The notes: a model not told the origin generated them from the sequence alone. A DNA stretch of 64,000 bases from Rikenellaceae bacterium (GCA_015059785.1 SUZS01000007.1:1-64000), one strand, 5' to 3'. Shown: positions 17,033 to 26,334, counted from the stretch's first letter. Translations and numbers: made by a program.

Positions 17033-17680
17033 ATGAGCAGTAGTGCATTTATCCCATTTGTTGAGGCGTTGGAGAGCCTTGATAGCGCAGCGTTTAGAGC
17101 AACTATGACTCAAAAAGGTCTCCGCCTTGATGTTGCTTGCTGTAATTGGCAGTCGGAGTTCCCCTATGCCCCAACTGTTACGGCATATATGGCATATAGC
17201 AAGAGCGCAATAGCTATACTTTTTGAGGTTGCCGAGAGCCACACTTGCGCCGTAGAGTTGGCGGACAATGGTCGTGTGTGGGAGGATAGTTGCGTGGAGC
17301 TGTTTATTGCCAACCCAGTGGGCGAGGGGTACTTTAACTTTGAGATGAACGCCATAAAGACACTTCTTGCTGCAAAACGACTCTCGCGCACCAATGCAGA
17401 ACATTTTAGCGCGGATTCTCTTGCTATGATTGTCCGCCATGGCAGTTTTGACCACGCTCCGGTGGATATCCGTCAGCAGAATAGCTGGTGGGCGGGCGAG
17501 GTTATCCCTTTCAGTCTACTCGGTGTTGAGAGTATGCCTGAGTCGCTCTCTGTAAATATATATAAGTGTGGCGACAACCTACTCCAGCCGCACTACCTTA
17601 GTTGGTCACCTATAACACTTGATAAACCAAACTTTCACTGTCCCGAATTTTTCGGAACGCTAATAGCCAAATATGAATAA
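17033..17680 (+). CDS. CBM9-like carbohydrate-binding domain protein
   Basis: A 215-residue protein matching the carbohydrate-binding family 9-like fold seen in many Bacteroidetes: aromatic strand VACCNWQSEFPY, WEDSCVELFIANP, YFNFEMNAIKTLL and the C-terminal HYLSWSPITLDKPNFHCPEFFG. No signal peptide is visible, so it may be cytoplasmic. It starts 1 nt after the ung stop and overlaps the next gene by 8 nt, so the three are translated as a unit. The coupling with a sugar-kinase-like protein suggests a role in sugar or amino-sugar metabolism. Confidence 0.75.
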   Translation: MSSSAFIPFVEALESLDSAAFRATMTQKGLRLDVACCNWQSEFPYAPTVTAYMAYSKSAIAILFEVAESHTCAVELADNGRVWEDSCVELFIANPVGEGYFNFEMNAIKTLLAAKRLSRTNAEHFSADSLAMIVRHGSFDHAPVDIRQQNSWWAGEVIPFSLLGVESMPESLSVNIYKCGDNLLQPHYLSWSPITLDKPNFHCPEFFGTLIAKYE

Positions 17681-18752
17681 CGAGAAACTCTTTCAGATAG
17701 CCTCTCTGTTTGCCTTTGAGGGTGAGATTGAGAGCATTGCACCTCTTGGCGAGGGATTTATTAACGACACATATGTTGTGACAACCGCTGGCAGTAGCCC
17801 AAACTATATCCTTCAGCGCAAGAACCACAACATTTTTCCTGATGTGCCTCGGATGATGGATAATATCGCCGCCGTTACGGCGCATATAAAGCGCAAGGTC
17901 GCCGACCCACTGCGTCAGACACTCACTATTACACCTGCGCGTGATGGGCGACTCTATGCCGAGGTGGATGGAAACTTCTGGGCAGCCTGCCTCTTTATTC
18001 CCCGCTCAAAGAGTTACGATAGGGCCGATAGCCTTGCTCTTGCCTATCAGGGTGGCGTGGGTATAGGTCGCTTCCAGAGCCAACTGTCGGACTTTACCGC
18101 TCCATTGCATGAGACTATCAAGGGCTTTCATAATATCCGCTACCGCTTTGAGCAGTGGGATGCCTCTGTGGCTGCCGATGCGGTGGGTCGTGTGGCAGAG
18201 CTTAAGACTGAGATTGGCTGGATAGAGTCTCGCCGCGAGCAAATGCTTGAGTTTTGGAGCCTTGTTGAGGATGGAACTATCCCTACGCGCGTGACACATA
18301 ACGATACTAAGCTGAGCAATATCCTCTTTGATGCCGATACCGACGAGGTGCTCTGCGCCATTGACCTTGATACCGTTATGAGCTCAACTTCGCTCAATGA
18401 CTTTGGCGACGCTATCCGCTCATACACAAATACGGGCGCTGAGGATGATCGTGACTTGAGTAGGGTAGGTATGGATATTGATATCTTCCGCGCCTACGCT
18501 GAGGGCTACCTTGCCGAGCGCAAGGAGAGCCTTACTGAGCCAGAGGTCCAGTGGCTCGCCTTCTCGGCTCTCTATATCACATATGAGCAGGTGCTGCGCT
18601 TTTTGATGGACTATATCGACGGCGATAAATACTATAAAACCACCTCATCCGACCATAATCTTGTCCGCACCCACGCCCAGTACCGCCTGCTGACAAGTAT
18701 GGAGAGCCAGTATGCGGCTATGCAGCAAATCATCGGAGAACTTGTGGGGTAG
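17673..18752 (+). CDS. APH-fold kinase, N-acetylhexosamine 1-kinase-like
   Basis: A 359-residue phosphotransferase-family (APH/choline kinase fold) protein. LGEGFINDTYVV is the nucleotide loop, VTHNDTKLSNILFD the Brenner motif with catalytic aspartate, and CAIDLDTVMSSTSLNDFGD supplies the metal-binding aspartate. Proteins of this subgroup include N-acetylhexosamine 1-kinases (NahK) and are often annotated as mucin-desulfation related. Overlap with the CBM9-like gene supports a carbohydrate substrate. The CRISPR array begins 87 nt downstream. Confidence 0.75.
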   Translation: MNNEKLFQIASLFAFEGEIESIAPLGEGFINDTYVVTTAGSSPNYILQRKNHNIFPDVPRMMDNIAAVTAHIKRKVADPLRQTLTITPARDGRLYAEVDGNFWAACLFIPRSKSYDRADSLALAYQGGVGIGRFQSQLSDFTAPLHETIKGFHNIRYRFEQWDASVAADAVGRVAELKTEIGWIESRREQMLEFWSLVEDGTIPTRVTHNDTKLSNILFDADTDEVLCAIDLDTVMSSTSLNDFGDAIRSYTNTGAEDDRDLSRVGMDIDIFRAYAEGYLAERKESLTEPEVQWLAFSALYITYEQVLRFLMDYIDGDKYYKTTSSDHNLVRTHAQYRLLTSMESQYAAMQQIIGELVG

Positions 18753-18839
18753 ATTTGTAACAGTTTAGAGAGTAAATATAGCGACGGTAAACGAGATGAA
18801 AGATATTGTTAAATGTGGTTTCGGTATAGCCAAAGATGA
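18753..18839 (+). other. Upstream (leader-side) flank of the CRISPR array
   Basis: Eighty-seven bases between the kinase stop and the first repeat. Since crRNAs must be made from the plus strand, this is the 5' side of the array and the expected site of new spacer insertion. I see no clear TAnnTTTG promoter in it, in line with promoters lying within the repeats. Confidence 0.5.
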
Positions 18840-19731
18840 GTTGTGATTTGCTTTTAATTTTGTATCTTTGACATATCAAATACAACCTGCTGCATATTTG
18901 TTTCTACCTCGTCCTAGTTGTGATTTGCTTTTAATTTTGTATCTTTGACATATCAAATACAACCGTAACCGTCATAGATTGATACTTTGACATGTTGTGA
19001 TTTGCTTTTAATTTTGTATCTTTGACATATCAAATACAACTATCGGTTATCTATGAGTGGATGAAACAGCGTTGTGATTTGCTTTTAATTTTGTATCTTT
19101 GACATATCAAATACAACGTAGGCAACAGAGATAGCACCCATTTGTCAGTTGTGATTTGCTTTTAATTTTGTATCTTTGACATATCAAATACAACTGAGTA
19201 GAATGAAACCAAATTTTGATGTTGTTGTGATTTGCTTTTAATTTTGTATCTTTGACATATCAAATACAACGCTAATTCGTTGAACTTATGCAGACGCTTG
19301 GTTGTGATTTGCTTTTAATTTTGTATCTTTGACATATCAAATACAACGCGGAGGCAATGCTCGTATTGAGCCTGCCTGTTGTGATTTGCTTTTAATTTTG
19401 TATCTTTGACATATCAAATACAACATAGACCTACGCCTTAAAGGTAACGAGGGGTTGTGATTTGCTTTTAATTTTGTATCTTTGACATATCAAATACAAC
19501 GCACCAGTGGAAGCACCTGACACACCAGGGGTTGTGATTTGCTTTTAATTTTGTATCTTTGACATATCAAATACAACATAACCAGGAGGAATACCGACAT
19601 AATCGAGGTTGTGATTTGCTTTTAATTTTGTATCTTTGACATATCAAATACAACCATAGCAAAGTTCTCAACCTTCGGAGCGTCGTTGTGATTTGCTTTT
19701 AATTTTGTATCTTTGACATATCAAATACAAC
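18840..19731 (+). CRISPR. Type II-C CRISPR array, 12 repeats, 11 spacers
   Basis: Twelve identical 47-bp repeats start at 18840, 18917, 18994, 19071, 19148, 19224, 19301, 19378, 19454, 19531, 19608 and 19685. Each begins GTTGTGATTTGC and ends CAAATACAAC. Spacers are 30 nt except the fifth and eighth, which are 29 nt; all differ. No degenerate terminal repeat is present at either end. The plus strand is the crRNA strand because repeat bases 2-23 pair with the tracrRNA anti-repeat at 24690-24711. I could not assign protospacers or a PAM from the sequence. Confidence 0.98.
18840..19731 (+). promoter_or_regulatory. Promoter embedded in every CRISPR repeat
   Basis: Within each repeat TTG (bases 2-4) is followed by exactly 19 nt and then TATCTTTG (bases 24-31), the same -7 octamer as in the tracrRNA promoter. 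Transcription should start near repeat base 36 and read the next spacer and the 5' half of the next repeat, that is, a minimal crRNA precursor. Repeat-borne promoters are known for type II-C arrays of Neisseria and Campylobacter; here the box is of Bacteroidetes type. Confidence 0.7.
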
Positions 19732-19801
19732 TCAATCTGCGTAAAAGCTTGATTGGTAGGTGTTTGCAAATGTAAATAGAAATTAAAAATCACTGTATTT
19801 G

Positions 19802-19839
19802 ATTGTGGGATTTGCTCCTTTTGGGGCAAATCCTTTTTT
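19802..19839 (+). terminator. Terminator of the CRISPR array
   Basis: GGATTTGC (19808-19815) pairs with GCAAATCC (19826-19833) around a loop with an inner CC/GG pairing, followed by a run of T on the plus strand. It ends the array transcript between the last repeat and the converging cas2 gene. The 5' arm region TTGTGGGATTTGCTCCTTTT resembles the repeat start with insertions. Confidence 0.75.
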
Positions 19840-19870
19840 GTGTCGTTGCCGTTGCTGGGCATAAGTGTTG

Positions 19871-20206
19871 CTAAAACAGTTCAAGCTGTTGCGTTGGCTT
19901 GCTATTTTTCATCAGTTGGCAACCGTGGAAAAGTTCCATTTGAGAGAATTGCTTGTCGGTAATTGTAAGAATGCCAACATATCCCTCATCAGGCAGCCAC
20001 TGTTTGACTCGGCGGATATGCACATCTGCATTCTCTCGGCTTGGGCAATGGCGGAGATAGATTGAAAATTGAAACATCGTAAAACCATCGCGAAGTAGAT
20101 TTTTACGGAAATCGGCATATATTTTTCGCTCGCGTTTTGTCTCGGTCGGCAGATCAAATAAGACAAATATCCACATAACCTGATACTCGCTAAAGCGACT
20201 TATCAC
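19871..20206 (-). CDS. cas2: CRISPR-associated Cas2
   Basis: Spacer-acquisition subunit that bridges two Cas1 dimers. A 111-residue protein with the ferredoxin-like first strand [14 protein letters not shown], helix [16 protein letters not shown], and [17 protein letters not shown] typical of type II Cas2. The frame opens with GTG (complement of 20204-20206), which overlaps the cas1 TGA by 3 nt, supporting [11 protein letters not shown] as the true N-terminus. An internal ATG at codon 11 is an alternative. Last gene of the cas9-cas1-cas2 operon. Confidence 0.95.
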   Translation of the reverse strand: MISRFSEYQVMWIFVLFDLPTETKRERKIYADFRKNLLRDGFTMFQFSIYLRHCPSRENADVHIRRVKQWLPDEGYVGILTITDKQFSQMELFHGCQLMKNSKPTQQLELF

Positions 20207-21138
20207 TCTATGGCGGGGTAAGCTATCTTGCGAATCTCTCCGCTATAGCATCTGTAGAGCGAGGCGGTAGTTGTCCCCACGCCGACCATAAGTGGGCTCC
20301 GCCTGCCGTTTATTACAACATCTTGGACAGGTATAGTAAGCAGTTTTGACTTTATCTCTGTAGTAAGTTTGGAACAATCAACACCACTCTGAACAATCTC
20401 ATCTACAAGCAGGTCTACATAGGGCCGATATGGCTCCATAATGTCATCTGCAAGGCAGTAGGCATTGTAGCGGTTGTGATGATGTATACCCAGTGTGGGT
20501 AGTAGTCCACTGCCCACTAATGCCCGAGCGACAACAGCTCTTAATATTGCGTAGCCATAGTTTAGAAGGTTGTTGGGTGGAACACCCTCTCTGTCACGGC
20601 GAAATCCACTGATTGAACCGTACATACTCTGCCAATAGAATGCCGCAGCGCGACCCTCCATATTATCACTATCTCCACTCTTGACGCTCTTTGCAAAGGT
20701 ATCCATATTTCCACAATCAATACCCCTGCAACAGCGTAAAACAGAAGATTGGTTGTAAATTTTTGCCTGCACGGTCTGTTGCCACAGCTGCTTACGCAGA
20801 GGCAGTGACGCCTCTATCTGGTCTCTGAAACGCTCTGACTGTGTGGCGTTTACATTGAGCGGCAACTGAAGCCCCTGTGGCATATGGCTTTTGTCACAAG
20901 TGATTACAGCAACATTGTTGTCAAGCATTGCTGCAAGCGCACCCTGTGTTATTGTAATCTGACTATGGTCAAGCACAACAACACCAATATCCTCTATTGG
21001 TACACGCCTTACCGACTCCTCTTTGATGCTCTCAAGTAGGTTTGCACACCTCTGCACCTCTGGAAAGCGAATCTCTAACTGCTCAAGACGCACACTCAAA
21101 TAGGCTGGATTACCAAAATAGAGTGTTCGTTTTATCAT
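20203..21138 (-). CDS. cas1: CRISPR-associated Cas1 (type II)
   Basis: Integrase that inserts new spacers. The 311-residue protein has the metal site spread over E161 (EGRAAAFYW), the histidine cluster in GIHHHNRYN (219-221) and the acidic stretch [11 protein letters not shown] (D231, E235), as in the type II Cas1 group. The ATG overlaps the cas9 TGA by 4 nt. No csn2 or cas4 is present, which with the Cas9 type defines subtype II-C. Confidence 0.97.
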   Translation of the reverse strand: MIKRTLYFGNPAYLSVRLEQLEIRFPEVQRCANLLESIKEESVRRVPIEDIGVVVLDHSQITITQGALAAMLDNNVAVITCDKSHMPQGLQLPLNVNATQSERFRDQIEASLPLRKQLWQQTVQAKIYNQSSVLRCCRGIDCGNMDTFAKSVKSGDSDNMEGRAAAFYWQSMYGSISGFRRDREGVPPNNLLNYGYAILRAVVARALVGSGLLPTLGIHHHNRYNAYCLADDIMEPYRPYVDLLVDEIVQSGVDCSKLTTEIKSKLLTIPVQDVVINGRRSPLMVGVGTTTASLYRCYSGEIRKIAYPAIE

Positions 21139-24100
21139 ATCTCCGAAATTTTACCTGTTACACTTATATGCACCTTGTGTGGGTTGAGTTGTGATAATGC
21201 CTTTAGCGACTTTATTCTTTTCATCTTGCCCATCTGCTTTGCCTCTTTAGACTCATCATCAACAGTGGTCTCTAAATGGTGTCTAAAATAATAATCATTA
21301 TGCGATAGTTTCTGCACCCTATAGAGATACTTGCTCAGCAGGGCATAGTCTTTATGAGTCATAGCGTCTTGGAACAGCTCCTCCTCCATGCCCAGGATAA
21401 ACATCTCGTTTTGCTGCATAGAGAACTTAAAGGTCCAGTGGGCAGATGGCGGCAGTTGCTCTACAAAGCTATGAGGCATATCCTCACAGACCAGCTCCCA
21501 TGCTGCGGCGCAGTTTGTGATTATGGTCGGAATAGAGTATTTCTTGCGCTCCACGGCGTGCCAGAAGGTGACGATATGCTCCTGTAGAACGCCATTCTCA
21601 TCCTCGTAGATAGCCACATGGTGGTTATTGCCAGGCTTTACAAAGGCTATGGCCTCGCCACGCTCGTTGTATCTGACTGGCACAGTAGAGTTTAGGCCCG
21701 TATAACACCTTACACTGCGGATAACATTGCCCTGATGGTCCAAAACTGGCTCTGCAAAGGCCTTATCTGGATTGCCGTTATGTAGCATAAGTCGCGCCTG
21801 TAGGATTTCGCGTATACGGAGGTCTACAACACTATCAACCTTCTTGATGTCTATAGTCCCTACCTTATATTTAATAACAATCTCGCGCTTGCCAGTTTGG
21901 TTGCTTGTAATCTGACCATAAACACTCTCCTCGCATAAGGCTCCGCGCGGAATAATAATGCCACGCTGCACACAAATGCGCTTGCCTCCCTTGCGGATAT
22001 AACGCTTGCCGATGCTCGCAGCGCGCTTGCCGCTCTTGAACGACACGACAATGCCCGCCACAGCCTTCTCAACTTCGGCAGTAGTAAAGTGTGGCTGCAT
22101 AGCGATATATCGCTCTAATCGGGTCAGTCGCTGACCAGTAGCCTCGCCCTGCTCTTGATGTGTAAGAGGTCGGAATGCCACCTCTTTGAGGCTGTTGAGG
22201 TTATTTATGCGCTGGATATAACCCTGCTTGGTACAAGCAATAGTAAGCGCATCCACGGCGTGGTGGCGGTGATCCATACGCTTGCTCCAGCCAGTAATGC
22301 GCTCAACAGGTATAACCACGCCCTCTACTTCGCGGTCAATCATTTCAGTAAGGCCGGCTGTGCGGTAGCGGTCGATATTTAGTCGATGTAACACCTCATC
22401 CCATCCCCATATATGGCGGATAAAGTCTGTTATTGAGCCGCTCGTTGCATATACATTGCGGCACACAGTGCTCAGCATCTGTCTTGCCTTCTTGGCTATA
22501 TACTGACTCTCGCGAAGTTGCCTCTCTATAAAATCTGTCGGAATCTGGTCGCCCCGCATCATCAGCTTAACGAGCTTGCTATGTGATATTGCCTTCTTGT
22601 CGGCAAGAGTGTTTATACGCTCAATATATGCTTGTAGTTCGCCCTCGCCACGACTTGCAACAAAGTCATAGGCGGTGCGGTTGCCCTTCTGCTGATTACA
22701 CTCGCGACAGGCGCATACCTTATTTGTAAAGCTGTCGTCAAAAAGCACTGAGCGTGGAATGATATGCTCAACCTCAACGCCAAAACCCTGTAAGAAGTCC
22801 ACAACACCCACTGTTTTGCCGCAGTATATGCAGGTGTGGTTGCTCTCCTCCCACATCTTGTACTTCTGAATTCTTGAGCGGGTAGGTGTAAGACCATACT
22901 CTGATGCTATGCGAGTGGCAATCTGGTCATTCTTCTTATTGTTCGCACGGATATTTTTCTCCGTACTCTCGCGCTCCTCGCGACTCTGCTTAAGTTCGCG
23001 GGCAAGCTCTACGCGAATCTCGTCAAAGCGACCATACTCCTCCATTAGCGCATTGACAAGGTTTACCAGCTGACCTAAAATCTTCTCAACAACTGGCTGA
23101 CGCAGTGCCCCCTTTGGAATTGGTTGTAGCGCGGCGGCGAGTTCTCGCGACTCGTTCTGCTCGTTTGTAAGAGTAGTGTCATCATATCCTGCGGCAAGCT
23201 TTGCATCGTAGTATTGTGCTCCCGCCATCAAATGTGGCAGTATCTTACGCATCGCACGCGAAGATTTATTGCTATAGCCACTCTTGACAAAGTCTATATG
23301 GCACAGAGCCTCAATAACTTGGCTATCTGTAATGCCAAAGTTGTTGCGTAGTGTATGCTCCAGCTCCGATATATCCGACAGCGAGTAGAGTGTGTGCCAT
23401 AGACGATAGAGTGGCTGATGTTCAAAGTCTGCAGCAATAATCGGTAGCACCTCTCCCGTCTCTGCGTCTACACGCGTGCTATCGACAATGTGAACATTAA
23501 AATCAAGCAGGTGGGCGTATTTGCTATCTCCACCTAAAGCCTTTGCTATTGCACAGTAGGTTGTGTTGCCCTGCAGCCCTGCACCCACAACCTTGCCTAA
23601 TGGCCAGTCGCGGCTAACAATGCCCAAAATCTTCTTTAGGTCCGCCGCCTTGAGCTTGTCGTGTGTGGACATAAAGCTGACAATGCTCTGCTTCTGCTCT
23701 AATGTTATATACAGCTTCTCTTTGTGGTCGTTCTTGTTGGTAATCGTTATGTTATTTACAGCCTCCCAAATCTTGCAGAGCTGGAAGAGTGGCGAGCTGC
23801 GCGGAGCAACCTTTGGTCCGCGGTTATATACTCGTCCATCTACAACAACATCGCAACGCTCAAGCTCACACCTGCCAATAAGATGCTTGCACGACTTGAG
23901 TGGTCGCTGGTGGAAGATGATGTAGTCACGAATATGCTGTACAACCTCATCGGTTAGCAGTTCTGGATAGAAAGTGCTCTGGCGAGCCATTATTGCATCA
24001 AACTCCTCAATATAGGCATCGCGTGGATAAACCCTCTCCTTACAGCGGAAGGCGGGGTTGTCGCAAAGATTTGCATACATATACTGCCCAATGGTCTGCC

Positions 24101-24608
24101 CCGTCTCGTGCAGTTCGTGATAGCGGTTTACCACAGATGTGACATACTCGCCTGTCTTTTTGTCTCCAAAGTCGGACTTGGCTGTCTTGTAGCCTCTCTT
24201 CTGATTTATGTGGCACAACACGCGCCCCAACTCGAGTAGAGATATCTGCTCGTCAGTAGCCTTCGCCCTTAAACCCCATAGCTCAAGCTTGGATAGATGA
24301 AGCGTCTGGCCGTTGTACATTCCCAACTTTGCTAACTGCTCTAATAGTAATTTTCGGCGAAGCTGATAACGGTCATAACCTTTGCGCTGAGTCCTGCGCA
24401 GAGTGCGGTCGGCATTCTTTGTCAGAGCCTGCCCCTTTGTAAATTGTGTGCTCTCATCTGTTGTTAGGGGTATAATGCGACTGCCAAGAGCAACTATGTT
24501 GTCTTGTTGAGAGTCCTGACTCTCTGATAAAATCTCCTGAGAAAACTCTTCAATTACGGCCCAACCAATACTTGTAGAGCCTAAATCGAGACCAAGTATG
24601 CGTTTCAT
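21135..24608 (-). CDS. cas9: Type II-C Cas9 endonuclease
   Basis: RNA-guided double-strand DNA nuclease of 1157 residues. All nuclease residues are present: RuvC-I D8 in GLDLGSTSIGWAV, RuvC-II E534 in RVELARE, HNH H615 in EVEHIIPRS with N629, RuvC-III H783 and D786 in HHAVDAL. The HNH domain is flanked by two CxxC pairs (C593/C596 and C634/C637) that should bind zinc. The arginine-rich bridge helix is about 62-92 (DRTLRRTQRKGYDRYQLRRK). The C-terminal region (about 870-1157) should include the PAM-interacting domain. First gene of the operon; its promoter overlaps the divergent tracrRNA promoter. Confidence 0.98.
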   Translation of the reverse strand: MKRILGLDLGSTSIGWAVIEEFSQEILSESQDSQQDNIVALGSRIIPLTTDESTQFTKGQALTKNADRTLRRTQRKGYDRYQLRRKLLLEQLAKLGMYNGQTLHLSKLELWGLRAKATDEQISLLELGRVLCHINQKRGYKTAKSDFGDKKTGEYVTSVVNRYHELHETGQTIGQYMYANLCDNPAFRCKERVYPRDAYIEEFDAIMARQSTFYPELLTDEVVQHIRDYIIFHQRPLKSCKHLIGRCELERCDVVVDGRVYNRGPKVAPRSSPLFQLCKIWEAVNNITITNKNDHKEKLYITLEQKQSIVSFMSTHDKLKAADLKKILGIVSRDWPLGKVVGAGLQGNTTYCAIAKALGGDSKYAHLLDFNVHIVDSTRVDAETGEVLPIIAADFEHQPLYRLWHTLYSLSDISELEHTLRNNFGITDSQVIEALCHIDFVKSGYSNKSSRAMRKILPHLMAGAQYYDAKLAAGYDDTTLTNEQNESRELAAALQPIPKGALRQPVVEKILGQLVNLVNALMEEYGRFDEIRVELARELKQSREERESTEKNIRANNKKNDQIATRIASEYGLTPTRSRIQKYKMWEESNHTCIYCGKTVGVVDFLQGFGVEVEHIIPRSVLFDDSFTNKVCACRECNQQKGNRTAYDFVASRGEGELQAYIERINTLADKKAISHSKLVKLMMRGDQIPTDFIERQLRESQYIAKKARQMLSTVCRNVYATSGSITDFIRHIWGWDEVLHRLNIDRYRTAGLTEMIDREVEGVVIPVERITGWSKRMDHRHHAVDALTIACTKQGYIQRINNLNSLKEVAFRPLTHQEQGEATGQRLTRLERYIAMQPHFTTAEVEKAVAGIVVSFKSGKRAASIGKRYIRKGGKRICVQRGIIIPRGALCEESVYGQITSNQTGKREIVIKYKVGTIDIKKVDSVVDLRIREILQARLMLHNGNPDKAFAEPVLDHQGNVIRSVRCYTGLNSTVPVRYNERGEAIAFVKPGNNHHVAIYEDENGVLQEHIVTFWHAVERKKYSIPTIITNCAAAWELVCEDMPHSFVEQLPPSAHWTFKFSMQQNEMFILGMEEELFQDAMTHKDYALLSKYLYRVQKLSHNDYYFRHHLETTVDDESKEAKQMGKMKRIKSLKALSQLNPHKVHISVTGKISEI

Positions 24609-24635
24609 CTATGTGGGTATTTGTTTGTTCTTTGA

Positions 24636-24667
24636 CAAAAATAACCAAAATATTTGGAAAAGTCAAT
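24636..24667 (-). promoter_or_regulatory. cas9 operon promoter
   Basis: On the minus strand ATTG (24664-24667), 20 nt, TATTTTTG (24636-24643), 27 nt before the cas9 ATG. It overlaps the plus-strand tracrRNA promoter (24653-24684) by 15 bp. Confidence 0.7.
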
Positions 24668-24684
24668 ACAATACCCTATCTTTG
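24653..24684 (+). promoter_or_regulatory. tracrRNA promoter
   Basis: TTTG (24653-24656), 20 nt, TATCTTTG (24677-24684). The expected start, about 24689, coincides with the first base of the anti-repeat. Confidence 0.85.
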
Positions 24685-24688
24685 TAGG

Positions 24689-24763
24689 ACAAAATTAAAA
24701 GCAAATCACAATAAGGATTATTCCGTTGTGACAACATTCAAGGCGGGGCAACTCGCCTTTTTT
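24689..24763 (+). ncRNA. tracrRNA
   Basis: Bases 24690-24711 (beginning CAAAATTAAAAGC) are a perfect 22-nt complement of repeat bases 2-23, forming the crRNA duplex that RNase III and Cas9 use. Then come a short hairpin GTTGT-G-ACAAC (24725-24735) and a terminal hairpin AAGGCG/CGCCTT (24740-24759) with a T-run ending about 24763. The predicted RNA is about 75 nt, short compared with many tracrRNAs. It is divergent from cas9, about 5 kb from the array. Confidence 0.92.
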
Positions 24764-24789
24764 CATCTCTCTTGATATGTGACATAATA

Positions 24790-24817
24790 AGGTAATGGCA
24801 TTGCAACCATTACCTTA
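24790..24817. terminator. Hairpin between tracrRNA and the FAD oxidoreductase gene
   Basis: AAGGTAATGG (24790-24799) and CCATTACCTT (24808-24817) form a 10-bp perfect stem with an 8-nt loop, 30 nt after the stop of the converging minus-strand gene; likely its terminator and a back-up for tracrRNA. Confidence 0.6.
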
Positions 24818-24846
24818 TATATAATATTGTAATATGTTGAGCCCTT

Positions 24847-26253
24847 TTACACTATTGCGCCGAGTGTGCGGAGGGTCTGGACGAGTACGGAGGTGTCTAT
24901 TTGGTGGACGGTTTGGTTGTTGGCAACGCACTGCGCAGCAGCGGCGCCGGCGGCTTGGCCTGTGCCCATGCAGCTTGCCATAACGCGCAGGGAGGCGAGA
25001 GCTTGACGGTCTGTAGAGATACATCTACCAGCAACAAGCAGGTTCGGATACTCTGGTGCAATAAGGGCACGGTACGGTACATAGGCTGGCTTGTCAAGGT
25101 CTATACGCACTTGGCTTGTGCCCTTGCTTGCGTGGATATCTATTGGGTGGATGCCGCGCGAGATGCTATCTTCGTACTGCAGTGCTGAGACATACTCATC
25201 TGCCGTGACGGTATGCACACCAAGAATGCGGCGAGACTCGCGAATACCCGCTTGTGGTGCTGTAGAGGCCACATAGCAATCCTTAAACTCTACAAAATTC
25301 TCCTTCAGCAGCTTTGTAAAGGTGAAGATATCCTCACGCAGTTGGCACTCTGTAGCCGTAAAGTTACGGTTGTTTGTAGAGTCGGCAGCACGGCGGGTCA
25401 TATTGACTGCTACGCTTCCGCGGTGCAACACATTGTTAAACCATGGGCCTCCGAAGTCTGGCATATCTACCCCTGCAGCCTTCATAGCCAGTAGCTTCTC
25501 GCGTACAGGGCGGCACTGGCTCGGGCCATTGATGCCGTTGTGATACATACACTTGTTCAGCAGTTCGCTATCTGTATCTACGCCAGAGAGGATAAAGCAG
25601 AAGGATGATGGTTGCAGCTCGCTATCTGGATTTGGCTGCATAGGCACCTGTGCCATATAGGCGAGGTCTCCATCGCCCGTACAGTCTATAAATGTCTTGC
25701 CCACGATAGTCTCAAGGCCATTTTTATTCTCAATGATTACCGAGTGGATGCTCTTGCCATCCATCTGGCAGCCCACCATTGCCGAGTGCATATATAGCTC
25801 AACACCCGCCTCAAGGACCATACGCTGACAGCAGAGCTTGTATAGCTCAATGTCAAAGTCGATATTTGCTTTTGGCCACTCGATAAATGCGCCGCCCATA
25901 CTCTCTAACCTCTGGACAAACTCCCACGGAATGCCGCCGATAACAAGTTCATTATTCTTTGCAAAGACGCTTATCGGAGCTACATATCCAATGGTTGCCA
26001 TACCGCCCAAGAAGCCATAACGCTCAATAAGGGCGACCTTGGCACCTTTGCGTGCGGCAGTAATAGCGGCGATAAAGCCGGCAGGACCACCTCCAACTAC
26101 AACAACATCGTAAGAGCCGACTGTAGGGGCTATTTTTCTTAACTCTTGCTCCTGCTCGCCATTTTCGCACGAGAGTAAATTTGGAGCTACGGCAAGGGCG
26201 GCTAAGCCTGCAACAGCTCGCTTAAGGAATAGTTTGCGTGAAATTTTCTCCAT
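24847..26253 (-). CDS. Exported FAD-dependent oxidoreductase
   Basis: A 468-residue flavoprotein of the FAD_oxidored type. The FAD loop VVVVGGGPAGFIAAITAARKG follows an N-terminal export signal; GRCISTDRQALASLRVMASCMGTGQAAGAAA is the C-terminal FAD contact region. The N-terminus MEKISRKLFLKRAVAGLAAL looks like a Tat signal with RK in place of RR, and LLSC could be a lipobox, so it is probably folded before export and lipid-anchored. Start is placed at the ATG 26253; the frame is open upstream through the promoter (TTTG-N19-TAACTTTC). Substrate unknown; Bacteroidetes relatives are often linked to sugar or sugar-acid oxidation. Confidence 0.8.
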   Translation of the reverse strand: MEKISRKLFLKRAVAGLAALAVAPNLLSCENGEQEQELRKIAPTVGSYDVVVVGGGPAGFIAAITAARKGAKVALIERYGFLGGMATIGYVAPISVFAKNNELVIGGIPWEFVQRLESMGGAFIEWPKANIDFDIELYKLCCQRMVLEAGVELYMHSAMVGCQMDGKSIHSVIIENKNGLETIVGKTFIDCTGDGDLAYMAQVPMQPNPDSELQPSSFCFILSGVDTDSELLNKCMYHNGINGPSQCRPVREKLLAMKAAGVDMPDFGGPWFNNVLHRGSVAVNMTRRAADSTNNRNFTATECQLREDIFTFTKLLKENFVEFKDCYVASTAPQAGIRESRRILGVHTVTADEYVSALQYEDSISRGIHPIDIHASKGTSQVRIDLDKPAYVPYRALIAPEYPNLLVAGRCISTDRQALASLRVMASCMGTGQAAGAAAAQCVANNQTVHQIDTSVLVQTLRTLGAIV

Positions 26254-26334
26254 ACCTATGTGGGTTAAATCGACGAAAGTTACAAAATTTTGAGTAAAAA
26301 ACAAAAAAAATAGGTTGATATTGATAGATTTCTC

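Noticed and set aside
19732..19801. A thirteenth, degenerate CRISPR repeat after a 30-nt spacer
   Set aside because: The sequence from 19762 does not align with the repeat; only the later terminator region resembles the repeat start.
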